DNA from: CAYVBE01 sp964572825
GTDB taxonomy: Bacteria; Planctomycetota; Brocadiia; SM23-32
Assembly (NCBI GenBank): GCA_964572825.1
Contig: CAZNGS010000015.1
Location: 14,507 to 78,506 of the forward strand
Direction of reading: 5' to 3'
Length of the DNA: 64,000 nt
Every line of letters starts with the position of its first letter. Within the stretch, counting starts at the first letter, position 1. Shown piece by piece: positions 27,827 through 37,516 of the stretch. A program made the translations under genes and the position numbers. The notes under the pieces were generated by a model. The model worked only from the letters and a program-made list of their open reading frames with translations. It did not search any database and was not told the DNA's origin.

Positions 27827-30208
27827 GTGAAGATTATGCGTCGTGTTGTCTGCGTGGTTCTGTTGGCGGTTGTCTGGCCGTGTCTTGCCCACGCCGCGCG
27901 ACCCGTGGGACTGGTGGTAGAGCCGCCGACGCTGGAATGCGCCGGGTTCCACTGGCGCATCACCAGCGATGGCAACTCGAACGCTACCGCCACCATCGAA
28001 TTCCGCAAGGCCGGCGAGACCGAGTGGCGCCACGGACTGGACTTCATGCGCATGGGGGCCGACGGGCACGAGTTTGTCGCCGGCAGCCTTTTCGATCTGC
28101 AGCCCGGCACGGACTACGAGGCACGCGTCACGCTGGTGGACGAAGACGGCGTGGATGGAGAAGCGACGCGCACCGTCCAGTTCACCACGCGCGCGCAGCC
28201 GCAGATGCCCGAGGACGGCACCACCTACCACATCTACCCGGAAGACTTCTCCGGCCAGAAGGAGCAGCCGCTGCTGGCGCCGGAGGGCGACTGGCAAGAT
28301 GTGATCGCCGACGAGAACGCCCCGGTTAAGCCGGGCGACATAATCCTGGCCCACGCCGGCACCTACACGGTCGACTACGCCGAGGGCGGGACCGTGCCGC
28401 TGGACGAGCTGGTCAGCGCCCCGAAGCCCGAGATGCCCGAGGGCGGCACCACCTGGCATGTCTATCCCCCGCGCTACAAGGGCGAGAAGCAGCAGCCGAC
28501 CTTCACGAAGCGCTGGGCCTATGCGCTCATGCGTGGCAGGTATGACCAGCTCAAGCCGGGCGACACCATCCTGGTGCACGCCGGCACCTACAAGGTCAAC
28601 AAGTACGACTATCGCGATCCCATCTTCTCCGCACCCCGCTGGGGAAGCTGGCGCATCTGGATGGGCGGCCAGCCCGGCAAGCCGATTTGCGTGAAGGCTG
28701 CCGGCGACGGACCGGCCATCTTCGACGGCAACGGCAGCTACCTGCTGTTCGAGACCATCGGCTCGCAGAATCTCTGGGTCGACGGGCTCACCTTCCGTAA
28801 CACCGAGTGCGCCATCATGGCCGGGCAGAAGCCCTACGGAAGCTGCGAGAACCTGTGGGTGACGAACTGTACGTTCGAGGACGTGCGCATGCCGCTCTTC
28901 TGCGAGACGGAGATAGAGGGTCTGCACCTCTCGGGCAACAAGGGTCTGGAGGCCATCCACACCGGCCCGACCGAGGACGTGTTCGGCACCTGGCGCTTCC
29001 GCCTTAGGGGCACGGCCGAGAAGCCCATCGTCTTCAAGGCCGCCGGGGACGGCGAGGTCACGTTCGTGGGCCAGAACCACTACGCGGCCTTCGACGTGGT
29101 CGAGGCGGCGCACCTGTGGTTCGACGGCATCCGCATCCAGGAGACCGAAGCGGCCTTCCTGGCCGGCTATCAGCCCTTCCAGAGCACCACGGGCCTGATC
29201 GTCACCAATTGTCACCTGGAGAAGGTGCGCAACGGCATCTACGACGACGAGTCCCGCGGCAGCGAGGGCTACTACATTGCCGACAACTTCTTCAAGGGCC
29301 TGACCACCGGCGGCATGAACGACCACCGCTCGCCCTTCGGCATCTTCATTGCCGGCAAGGGCCACGTGGTGGAGCACAACCATCTGGAGTGGTTCCAGGA
29401 TTGTATCAGTACCGGCTGGGATCGATTCCTTGACTACGAATCCGGCGACTATATCGCCTCGATGGACATCTCGAACAACGTGCTGCTGCAGGGAATGGAC
29501 GACTTCATCGAGATGGATAACGGCATGTTCAACATCCGCGCCGTGCGCAACCTGGTGATGAACACCGGCCCGCCGGCGCTCTCCATGCAGGGCGGACCGG
29601 GCGGACCCTACTACTGGGTGCGTAATATCGCCGTGAAGCGAAACAAAAGTGCCTTCAAGATGTCGCGGAACATGATCGCGTTGCACAATATCCTTACGTC
29701 ACCCAACGCCGGTCACAACAAGTATGCCGACGACCTGCACTATTACAACAACGTCTTCCTGCCGTTCCCCGAACAGTTCCGCGAGCGTGACCACGGCAAC
29801 GCGCTGCTCATTCACTTGAGATCCCTGCCGCCGCGCAACAGCAGCGATTACAACGCCTATAACATGCTCCGCGATATCTTTGCCGAGAAGCCCGTCGGCG
29901 TGGGGCGGCGGGACCGTTGGGCCACGCTGGAGGAGTTTGCCGGGGCCACGGGGTTTGCCCGGCACAGCACCATCATGGACAAGGCCTACGAGATGTATCG
30001 CAAGGCCCCCGAGCCGGAGCGCGGCAAGCTCTATGTGCCCGGCGATTACGACTTCCGCCTTGAGGAGGGTGCGCCTGTCATCGACAGGGCGAAACCGCTG
30101 CCGAACATCAACGGCGACTTCCACGGCGACGGGCCCGACATGGGCGCTATCGAGTTCGGCGACGATCCCCCCCACTACGGACCGCGAATCAATAGAAGAA
30201 AGGAATAG
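27827..30208 (+). CDS. Secreted FN3/beta-helix protein (YGPR-tail family, copy 3)
   Basis: A 793-residue protein with a signal peptide (about 1-24, WPCLAHA), an FN3-like module (EPPTL at 32-36, CAGFHW, GDGNSNAT-like loop, LQPGTDYEARVTLVDEDGV) and two successive HVYP/HIYP-HAGTY units. A long beta-helix with two AAGDG blocks follows, then the tail PNINGDFHGDGPDMGAIEFG...PHYGPR. Its layout and wording match the gene at 40,026 more closely than any other copy, so they are sister duplicates. The GTG at 27827 has AGAGGAG about 8 bases upstream; an ATG at 27836 is an alternative. The next beta-helix gene begins 3 bases after the stop. Predicted exported; the enzymatic role is unproven. Confidence 0.88.
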   Translation: MKIMRRVVCVVLLAVVWPCLAHAARPVGLVVEPPTLECAGFHWRITSDGNSNATATIEFRKAGETEWRHGLDFMRMGADGHEFVAGSLFDLQPGTDYEARVTLVDEDGVDGEATRTVQFTTRAQPQMPEDGTTYHIYPEDFSGQKEQPLLAPEGDWQDVIADENAPVKPGDIILAHAGTYTVDYAEGGTVPLDELVSAPKPEMPEGGTTWHVYPPRYKGEKQQPTFTKRWAYALMRGRYDQLKPGDTILVHAGTYKVNKYDYRDPIFSAPRWGSWRIWMGGQPGKPICVKAAGDGPAIFDGNGSYLLFETIGSQNLWVDGLTFRNTECAIMAGQKPYGSCENLWVTNCTFEDVRMPLFCETEIEGLHLSGNKGLEAIHTGPTEDVFGTWRFRLRGTAEKPIVFKAAGDGEVTFVGQNHYAAFDVVEAAHLWFDGIRIQETEAAFLAGYQPFQSTTGLIVTNCHLEKVRNGIYDDESRGSEGYYIADNFFKGLTTGGMNDHRSPFGIFIAGKGHVVEHNHLEWFQDCISTGWDRFLDYESGDYIASMDISNNVLLQGMDDFIEMDNGMFNIRAVRNLVMNTGPPALSMQGGPGGPYYWVRNIAVKRNKSAFKMSRNMIALHNILTSPNAGHNKYADDLHYYNNVFLPFPEQFRERDHGNALLIHLRSLPPRNSSDYNAYNMLRDIFAEKPVGVGRRDRWATLEEFAGATGFARHSTIMDKAYEMYRKAPEPERGKLYVPGDYDFRLEEGAPVIDRAKPLPNINGDFHGDGPDMGAIEFGDDPPHYGPRINRRKE

Positions 30209-30211
30209 AAG

Positions 30212-31537
30212 ATGTTTAAGAGGTGTTTTTGGACTCCGGCCGCTGTGCTGCTGCTTCTGGTTTTGTCTCCTGCGGTCCGGGCAGATGAGGCCCTTGCGCC
30301 TGGCGACCTCGTCGTCGAGCCCCCTACGCTTCACTGCCTGGGCTTTCAGTGGTTCGGCGAGGGGGACGACAACCTGAATGCGACGGTCGAGGTGCGTTAC
30401 CGCCGCGAGGGCGAGAGCGAGTGGAAGCGCGCGATGGATCTGGTGCGCCTGGCGCCGGACGAGGATCGGCCCCTGCTGGCCGGCAGTATCATCGAACTGC
30501 CTGCGGACACCGCATTCGAGTGCCGCCTGGTGATGAAGGACCCCGACGGGGTCGAGGGCCGTGCCACGCGTACCGTCACCTCTCGGACCGCGAAGCCGGC
30601 CGAGATTCCCCGGGACATGAACGTCCGGCACGCCTACATGGCCGAGTACCGGGGAGAGAGGCAAGAGCCGGCGCACTCGGGCCTGCTGAACGCCATCTGG
30701 GGCGGCAACCTGTATAACCGGCGCTCCTCCGACTGGGCCGAGGGCGGCGACGTTATCCTACTCCACTCCGGCTACTACAAGGGCAAGAAGTTCGACAAGC
30801 GCGATTTCCGCGGGCACCTGATCTTCGACAAGAGCGGCTGGCACGGCTACCCGCTGGGGCACGCCGGCGGCGACCGCCCTCTGGTCATCAAGGCGGCCGG
30901 GGACGGCGAGGTGGTTATTGACGGCAGCGGCATGCCGGAGCTGTTCGACCTGGCCGGGGCGCAGAACGTGATCATCGAGGGCCTTACGATCCAGAACTGC
31001 GAGATCGCCTTCCAGTTCGCCGAGGCGCGCAATCTGCGGCCCAGCCGGAACATCACCATACGCAACTGCACCATCCGGGATGTCGCCCACGTGGCCTATG
31101 GCAGCCACCCCGGCAACCGGGACATCCACATCACCGACTGCCGCCTGGAGGGCCGGCAACAGGCGATCATCGGCTCCTGGGGCAGCACGTTCTCGCGCCA
31201 GGCCATCACCATCAACGGCAAGGGCCACGTGTTCAGCCACAACCGGGTGGTGGATTTCTTCGACTACGTCAACGCCGGGCCCGCCTCCTCGGCCATTGAC
31301 GTGTCCCACAACGACATCCGGCGCACGGGCGACAACGCCATCTGCTTCAACCGCACCGTCAAGAACTGCCGCGCCATCCGCAACCGGGTCGTCAATGGCG
31401 GCGACCCGCAACTGGACAACCGCAACCGCGTCGGACCCACCTACTGGATCCGCAACGTGGTGTTCAACCAGCGGTCCGCCCGCGGATTCAAGAACGACGG
31501 CGGCATCGGGGCATCGTGGCCCTGCACAACACCATGA
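30212..31537 (+). pseudogene. FN3/beta-helix protein (YGPR-tail family, copy 4), part before a frameshift
   Basis: The first 441 codons of a larger gene: signal peptide (ending near AVRADE), FN3-like module (EPPTL at 36-40, LGFQWFGEGDDN) and most of the beta-helix (IIEGLTIQNCEIAFQF, GKGHVFSHNRVVDFFDYVN, YWIRNVVFNQ). The frame then runs into IGASWPCTTP and stops at 31,537. In sister proteins this point reads as a helix strand followed by a HNT motif. Those residues (IVALHNT) appear here in another frame from about 31,510. A one-base loss in the GGGG at 31508-31511 restores the match if corrected. The codon bias is undamaged, so the lesion is recent or a sequencing error. Confidence 0.8.
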
Positions 31538-32583
31538 CCCTCTACCCGCTGAACTTCCAAACCTACGCCTACGGGCGGCTGCAGAACAACCTTTTCCTGG
31601 GTGGCCCGAGCAAGGGAGAGCGGGCGGAGGCCGTCCAGGTGGTGCCCGGCCAGCGGACGCGACTGAACCACAACGGCTACCTGATGAGCAACGCGAAGTT
31701 CCTCTACGACGAGGAAGTCTGCCGGAGCTTCGGGGCGTTCCAGGAGGTCTCCGGACTGGGCGAAGGCGGCATCGGCGTGGATTTCTCCGACTTCGTCCGT
31801 GCCGCCAGCCCCCACGGGCTCCAGCGGGAATGGCCCCACAACATCAAACTGCTCGATCCGGAGAAGATAGACCTGCGCCTGGCCGACGGCTCCGAGGCCA
31901 TAGATGCCGGTGTGGTGATCCCCAACGTCAACGAGGACTTCACGGGAGACGCGCCGGACCTGGGCGCCTACGAGCATGGCAAACCGCTGCCGCACTACGG
32001 CCCCCGCTGCGAGTTCCCGGAGCCCTACCGGATGCGGGAGCCGAACGGAACCAAGCCGCCCGATGGTCGGCTGCTCGCCGACCCCGGCGATGTGACAATA
32101 CGTGTAGCGTGCGGCTCGCCATGGCCCTACGAGGACCCCGCCGGGCGCGTCTGGCAGGGGGACCGGAAATACAGGTATCCCCGCCCATGGGGTTTTGTGG
32201 GGAACCCGAACGCCTGGCACGACCAGCGCGGACGGGGCTCCGTCGGGGGCACACCGCTCACGCAGCTATACCGCTTCGAGCGGGCCGCTCTGGACGCATA
32301 CATCTTCACCGTGCCGCCCGGCGGGTATGCGGTCCGGCTGCACTGGATCGAGCGCTGGGGCGCCGGGCGGGTCTTCGACGTCACCATCAACAACAGGAAG
32401 GTGCTCGATGACTTCGAAATCTTCGATGCGGCCGGGGGCAACCACCGACCGATCTCGCGGAAGTTCCCGGTGAAGGTGCGCGGCAACACCATCCTCATCG
32501 AGTTCGAGCGCGAGTCGGGCGGAACGCCCATGCTGAACGGCATCGAGATATTCAGGACCGACGAGCACGCGAAAGGAGACTGA
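31516..32583 (+). pseudogene. FN3/beta-helix protein copy 4, part after the frameshift, with malectin-like domain
   Basis: This continues the gene at 30,212 in the shifted frame. It opens VALHNTMTLYPLNFQ, completes the beta-helix and carries the family tail PNVNEDFTGDAPDLGAYEHG...PHYGPR around residue 160. It then adds a domain absent from most copies: IRVACGSPWPYED, PPGGYAVRLHWIERWGAG, VFDVTINNRKVLDDFEIF and a closing ILIEFERESGG...INGIEIF-like strand (here LNGIEIF). That order of motifs is typical of malectin, a carbohydrate-binding sandwich. The GTG at 31516 could start translation but has no signal peptide. With the frameshift repaired, the whole gene would span 30,212-32,583 and encode about 790 residues. 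Confidence 0.78.
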
Positions 32584-32585
32584 CC

Positions 32586-33554
32586 ATGGAATACCGCAAT
32601 CTGGGCAAGTGGGGCCTTCCCATCAGCGCCATCTCCGTCGGCGGCCACGCCGACTGGGGCAAGAACATCCCCGACGAATTGACCGAGGAGATCATCGTCA
32701 CCGCCTACGAGGGCGGGGTCAACTACTTCGACAGCGCGGAGAAATACGCCGACGGGCGGTGCGAGGAAGTCATTGCCGAGACCATCCGGAAACACGACTG
32801 GCCGCGCGAGACGCTGATCCTGGGCACTAAGGTGAGCCTGGGTGGTGTGAGCGGTGCCACCTCGACCGAGAAGGGGATGCACCGCAAGCACATCGTCGAG
32901 GTCGTCGAGCGCTCCCTGCGGACATACGGGACCGATCACCTGGACCTGCTGTTCTGCCACCGGCCGGACACCTCCGTGCCGCCCGAGGAGATGGTGGTCA
33001 CCATGAACCGGCTGATGCGGCAGGGCAAGATACTCTACTGGGGCACCAGCGACCACAGCGCCGAACTTCTGCTCAGGATGCACCGCATCGCCGAGGACCT
33101 GGGCATGGAGGGCCCGCACATGGAGCAGACCTGGTACAACGTGTTCGGGAGGGCGCGGATCGAGGACGAACTGCTGCCCCTGTTCAGGCGCCACGGCATG
33201 GGCGTGACGGCCTACCAGCCGCTCTGCGGCGGCATACTTACGGGCAAGTATCAGGACGGCATCCCCGAGGGCTCGCGGCTGGAGCGCGCCACGTGGGCCC
33301 GGGACCGGTTGACCGATGAACGGCTGGAGAAGGTGGACCAACTTATGGAGGTGGCCGACGGCCTGGGCATGCCCGTCGCCACGCTCTCCCTGGCCTGGGC
33401 GCTGAAAAACCCCCACGTCAGCACGCTCATTGCCGGCGCCTCCAGGCCGGAGCACGTCCGCAGCAACCTGCAGGCCATGGAGGCCGCCGAGAAGCTGGAC
33501 GCCGAGGTAATGGGAAAGATCGCCGCAATACAGGGCGAGAAGCTCCAGATATAA
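32586..33554 (+). CDS. Aldo/keto reductase
   Basis: A 322-residue paralogue of the enzyme at 3,532. The tetrad residues are conserved: D49 and Y54 in FDSAEKYAD, K82 in GTKVS and H125 in LFCHRPD. YQPLCGGILTGKY near 218 and IAGASRPEHV near 288 match the cofactor-binding loops. The start at 32586 follows AAAGGAG closely and lies only 2 bases after the preceding stop, so it is co-translated with the malectin-bearing beta-helix gene. The pair of reductases suggests two carbonyl substrates, or the same step in two sub-operons. Cytoplasmic. Confidence 0.92.
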   Translation: MEYRNLGKWGLPISAISVGGHADWGKNIPDELTEEIIVTAYEGGVNYFDSAEKYADGRCEEVIAETIRKHDWPRETLILGTKVSLGGVSGATSTEKGMHRKHIVEVVERSLRTYGTDHLDLLFCHRPDTSVPPEEMVVTMNRLMRQGKILYWGTSDHSAELLLRMHRIAEDLGMEGPHMEQTWYNVFGRARIEDELLPLFRRHGMGVTAYQPLCGGILTGKYQDGIPEGSRLERATWARDRLTDERLEKVDQLMEVADGLGMPVATLSLAWALKNPHVSTLIAGASRPEHVRSNLQAMEAAEKLDAEVMGKIAAIQGEKLQI

Positions 33555-33592
33555 GGCCTCATAGAAACCAAGGAACCGCGAGGTCCCGGAGA

Positions 33593-35446
33593 ATGAAAAC
33601 ACATGGTTACGTCGCGTTGTTTCTGGTTTCCTCCCTGGCTCTGTCACTCACGGCGGCCGACGCTGAGGACGTTGTGAAGCCGGACGCGCTGGTGGTGGAG
33701 CCGCCGACGCTCCTCTGCCTGGGGTTCCAGTGGTTCGCCGACGGTGACGACAACGGGAATGCCACCGTCGCGCTCGAGTTCCGCGCAGCGGGCCAGGAGG
33801 ACTGGCGACAGGGCATGGACCTGCTGCGGGTCCACTACAGCGGAGATGAGGACGACGTTCCGCCGATGTTCGCGGGCAGCATTCTCGACCTGGAACCGGG
33901 CACGGAGTACGAGTGCCGTCTCGCCCTGGAAGACCCGGACGGCGTGGAGGGGGATGCGACGCGGAAGGTGAAAGTGTCGACGCGCGAGGAAGCCGAGGCA
34001 TGGGAAGAGGGCCCGGTGCGCCACGTGCATCCGGCGGACTACCGGGGCGAGATTCCCGACGGCGCCTACTACGGCCTTCTGGCCGCTTTTCGCGATCGGC
34101 CCGGCAAGCGTGGCAAGGGCTGGGGCGCGGCCCAGGGGCCGGCGGAGGTCGAGCCCGGCACCATCTTCGAGGTCCACGCCGGCACCTACAAGGCCGAGCG
34201 CTATCATTACCGGGATGATTACTTCCTGATCGGTTTCGGCACCTACCACATCGCCGGTCTGAAGGGCACCGCCGAGAAGCCCATCGTCATCCGGCCCGCC
34301 GGCGACGGGGAGGTCGTCTTCGACGGCGCCGGGTGCTTCCGCCTCTTCGACTTCCGCACGGCCCGCCACCTGGTCTTCGAAGGGTTCACCGTTCAGAACA
34401 CCGAGTTCGGCGTATGGCTGGGCGACTTCGGCGAGTCCATCTGGGCCGAGGACATCACCATCCGCGACTGCACGTTCCGTGAAGTGACCCACGGCGTCAT
34501 GGGCCGGCATCCCCGGGGGCGGAACTACACTATCACGGACAACCGGTTCATCGGCCGCGGCCCGATGGGCCAGAACGTGGAGGCGAACATCGCCGTCGAG
34601 GTGGGCGGCAAAGGGCACGTGATCGCGCACAACTACTGCGAGCGGTTCTTCGATTTCTACAACGGCGCCCGCAACGGCGAGGTGACCTACAGCTACATGT
34701 ACGTGCCCGGCCAGGACAGCGCCATTGACCTGTACAACAACGACCTGCGGCAGATAAAGGACAACGCCCTCTGCACCGGCGGCCGCGTCCACAACATCCG
34801 CTTCCTCCGCAACCGTGTGATCAACCAGGGCGGCGCCACGCTGGCGCCCTACGGCAACCCGGGCGGGCCCGTCTACTGGATCCGCAACGTTACGCACGGT
34901 GCGAAGGGCTTCAAGTCCCTGCGCAACGGCAATCTGGCCTACCACAACACCTGTGACAGCGGCCCCACCCGGTGGACGCACGATCACTCGGCTTACGTCA
35001 ACAACGTCTGGCTGGCGGAGAGGGCCCGCCGGGACAAGCGGCCGCAGGTGCTCTTCCCGCTCTCGGGCGCGCGTGACCACGTGATGGGCTACAATGCATG
35101 GTTCCTGCCGCGGGAGGACGCCATCTTCGCCGCGGCACGCGGGGACAGGAGTTGGAAAACACTGCGGGAGTTTCAGCAGGCTCAGGACCGCCACTGCGAG
35201 CACGCGGTCATGGTGGAACCGGACGACTTCCGGCGGATACCTGAGACGTGGGTGGAGTACGGAGGGCAGATATCTCCCGAGAACCTGGACCTGCGGCCGA
35301 AGCCGGACTCCCCGGTGGTGGACGCCGCGCTGCCCATTCCCAACGTCAACGACGACTGCGTCGGCCGGGGCCCGGACATCGGCGCCTACGAACTGGGTAA
35401 GCCGCTGCCGCACTACGGACCGCGCACGCCGGCGAAGACAGAATGA
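33593..35446 (+). CDS. Secreted FN3/beta-helix protein (YGPR-tail family, copy 5)
   Basis: A 617-residue member, the shortest intact copy. A signal peptide (about 1-24) is followed by the FN3-like module (EPPTL at 36-40, LGFQWFADGDDNGNAT, LEPGTEYECRLALEDPDGV) and a single HVHP...VHAGTYKAERYHYRD unit. One AAGDG-type block (RPAGDGEVVFDGAG) leads into the beta-helix (FEGFTVQNTEFGVWL, GKGHVIAHNYCERFFDFYN, YWIRNVTHG). The protein ends with PNVNDDCVGRGPDIGAYELG...PHYGPR and a short charged tail. It is the simplest version of the architecture and the best template for defining the family. No catalytic motif is recognised. Confidence 0.88.
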   Translation: MKTHGYVALFLVSSLALSLTAADAEDVVKPDALVVEPPTLLCLGFQWFADGDDNGNATVALEFRAAGQEDWRQGMDLLRVHYSGDEDDVPPMFAGSILDLEPGTEYECRLALEDPDGVEGDATRKVKVSTREEAEAWEEGPVRHVHPADYRGEIPDGAYYGLLAAFRDRPGKRGKGWGAAQGPAEVEPGTIFEVHAGTYKAERYHYRDDYFLIGFGTYHIAGLKGTAEKPIVIRPAGDGEVVFDGAGCFRLFDFRTARHLVFEGFTVQNTEFGVWLGDFGESIWAEDITIRDCTFREVTHGVMGRHPRGRNYTITDNRFIGRGPMGQNVEANIAVEVGGKGHVIAHNYCERFFDFYNGARNGEVTYSYMYVPGQDSAIDLYNNDLRQIKDNALCTGGRVHNIRFLRNRVINQGGATLAPYGNPGGPVYWIRNVTHGAKGFKSLRNGNLAYHNTCDSGPTRWTHDHSAYVNNVWLAERARRDKRPQVLFPLSGARDHVMGYNAWFLPREDAIFAAARGDRSWKTLREFQQAQDRHCEHAVMVEPDDFRRIPETWVEYGGQISPENLDLRPKPDSPVVDAALPIPNVNDDCVGRGPDIGAYELGKPLPHYGPRTPAKTE

Positions 35447-35480
35447 ACCCGATGATTACCTCTCTTAGATAGGTGATGGT

Positions 35481-37511
35481 ATGAAAGTGCGAACAATTCT
35501 CGTTGTTGTGGCAATCCTGTTGTTGGGCCCCCTCCTCGCCGCCGACGCGGGTGCTCAGGAGCCTCTGGATCTTTTTCAGCTCGGGCAGAGCTACCGCACG
35601 CCGATGGATATGGTGGAGGCGTTCGCGGAGGCGCGGGGGCACGATTTCCGCTACCGGGCCTATCTGCCGCCGGGGGTCTCCATCTACTGGCGCTGGGCCA
35701 GGATGGACAAAACGCGCGAGATGATGGCCGACGTCAACTGCCGCGTGCTCTGCCTGGTTCCCTACTACGATTTCAAGGACGAAAGCCCGGAGGGGGCCGC
35801 GGGGTTCTTCGGCCTGGCGCTGGAGAACAACCCGGAGGTGCGGGCCTACCTGGTGGACCACTGGCCCCGCCGCGCCATGCCCATGGAGGAGAAGGAGGCC
35901 TGGATCGAGCAAAACCAGCCGAAGTTCGAGCTGATGGCCGAGACGGCCAATCGGGAGCACCCGGACGCCGCCCATCCGATGCGCGTGGTGCCCCGCGCGG
36001 CGGCCTTCATGGACCTGCTGCGCCACTGCGACAGGATACCGGGCTTCACCTATCCCGCCACGGCCTATAACGACGGCGGCCACCAGTCGAACACGGCCAA
36101 CTACATGTTCGCCGCGATGGAATATGCGTGGATCTTCGGCGAATCGCCGCTGGGCCTGCCCAACTACGCCGAGAAGACGCGCAAGGGCAAGACGGAGGCG
36201 CTCTTCGATCTGACGGAGCGGCAGGCGCTGGCGCTCCAGCGGCTGGCCTGGCACCACCTGACGGCACACCCCACCAGCGGCGTCGAGGTGCCCCGGCACG
36301 CGGGGGCTCCGGGGAGTCCACAAGACGTCAGCGTGCAGGCCACGCACCGCGCCGTGACCCTGACCTGGCCGGAGGTCGAGCGGGGCACGGACGTCTTCAA
36401 TTACCTGGTGAAGCGTGGCGACGGGGCGGAGTTCGACAGCGTGATCGCGCACTTCGTGGACCGTACGGGCGAGAGCGGCCGGTCCTACACCTACCGCATC
36501 GTCGCCGTGGACTTTGCCGGCAACGAGTCCGATCCGTCCGAGCCCGTGCAGGTTGACCTGCCGGTTGACCGCGAGGCCCCCGAACTGGCCGAGGTCTCCG
36601 CGGATCGCACCGCCGAGACCGTCCGGGTTACCTTTGACGAACCCGTCGCCGAAGAGACCGCGGCCGATCCGTCGAACTACCGGATCGAGGGTCTGGAAGT
36701 CCGCGAGGCGCGCGTGGCGGACCCGAAGACGGTGGTCCTGACCACCGGCGCCATGACGGAGGGCGAGGGCTACACGCTTCAGGTGACCGGCGTGGCCGAC
36801 ATGGCCTCCGAGCCCAACGTGGCATCTGACGTGACGGCTGATTTCACCTTTAAGCCCCCTGTGTGGACGAAATTCGATCTGGACAACTGGGAGGGCACGG
36901 AGATAGACGTCGAGGGCCCGCAGGTGCGCATCACCGCCAAAGGCAAGGGCGGGTTCCGCTCCTGGAACACTTTTGATCCCCCGGCCATGGCCGGCATCTA
37001 CCGAGAAGTCGAGGGTGACTTCGACGTTCCGCTGGCCATCTCCAGGCAGGGCCAGGTGGCTGCCACCACGGAGTTGCCGCCCTACCAGCGCAAGGGCAAC
37101 GTGAAGACCGGCTTCGTGCTGGCTGAGAACATCGAACAGATCGGCCAGGGCAGCTACGCCACCTTCTACCTGGACGATTCGACGCGCTTCCGCATGATCG
37201 TCCACCGGGACTGGCTCATCACGGCGCGCGTCATCGGCGCGGGCGACCCCCGGAAGAACCGCGAAGGACTGGACCTGCCCGTCTGGCTGCGCTTCGTGCG
37301 CGAGGGCACCATGCTGACCGGCTACTACAGCCTGACCGGCGTGGGCGAGGACGACTGGCGGAAGCTCGGGTCCATTAACGCCGAGAAGATGCCGGAGAAG
37401 CTCGAGCTCGGCATCTTCAACATCAGCGGCGTCGAGGACGAGCATTCCACCGCCATGTTCGACCTCCGCGCCACGGGTGAGCAGAAGTCATACACCAACG
37501 TGGGAGAGTGA
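35481..37511 (+). CDS. Secreted SGNH-like protein with FN3, Ig-like and LamG-like C-terminal domains
   Basis: A 676-residue protein with a signal peptide (about 1-25). The N-terminal domain (about 30-265) has an SGNH-hydrolase flavour: candidate nucleophile S37 in FQLGQSYRTP and a candidate D-x-x-H in YNDGGHQSNTANY. It parallels LGNSHTDT and FADPGHMGP in the gene at 45,618. An FN3 domain (about 270-358, SPQDVSVQATHRAVTLTW) follows. Next is a Big_5-like domain (about 365-452, APELAEVSADRTAETVRVTF) and finally a beta-sandwich (about 455-676) resembling a LamG or DUF1080 domain. Possible role: exported esterase trimming acyl groups from a glycan. The catalytic assignment is tentative because the nucleophile block is weak. 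Confidence 0.65.
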   Translation: MKVRTILVVVAILLLGPLLAADAGAQEPLDLFQLGQSYRTPMDMVEAFAEARGHDFRYRAYLPPGVSIYWRWARMDKTREMMADVNCRVLCLVPYYDFKDESPEGAAGFFGLALENNPEVRAYLVDHWPRRAMPMEEKEAWIEQNQPKFELMAETANREHPDAAHPMRVVPRAAAFMDLLRHCDRIPGFTYPATAYNDGGHQSNTANYMFAAMEYAWIFGESPLGLPNYAEKTRKGKTEALFDLTERQALALQRLAWHHLTAHPTSGVEVPRHAGAPGSPQDVSVQATHRAVTLTWPEVERGTDVFNYLVKRGDGAEFDSVIAHFVDRTGESGRSYTYRIVAVDFAGNESDPSEPVQVDLPVDREAPELAEVSADRTAETVRVTFDEPVAEETAADPSNYRIEGLEVREARVADPKTVVLTTGAMTEGEGYTLQVTGVADMASEPNVASDVTADFTFKPPVWTKFDLDNWEGTEIDVEGPQVRITAKGKGGFRSWNTFDPPAMAGIYREVEGDFDVPLAISRQGQVAATTELPPYQRKGNVKTGFVLAENIEQIGQGSYATFYLDDSTRFRMIVHRDWLITARVIGAGDPRKNREGLDLPVWLRFVREGTMLTGYYSLTGVGEDDWRKLGSINAEKMPEKLELGIFNISGVEDEHSTAMFDLRATGEQKSYTNVGE

Positions 37512-37516
37512 CGGCG

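Noticed and set aside
31508..31511. Programmed ribosomal frameshift in the beta-helix gene
   Set aside because: The site is a plain GGGG without a slippery heptamer or an obvious downstream structure, and sister genes have no such shift.
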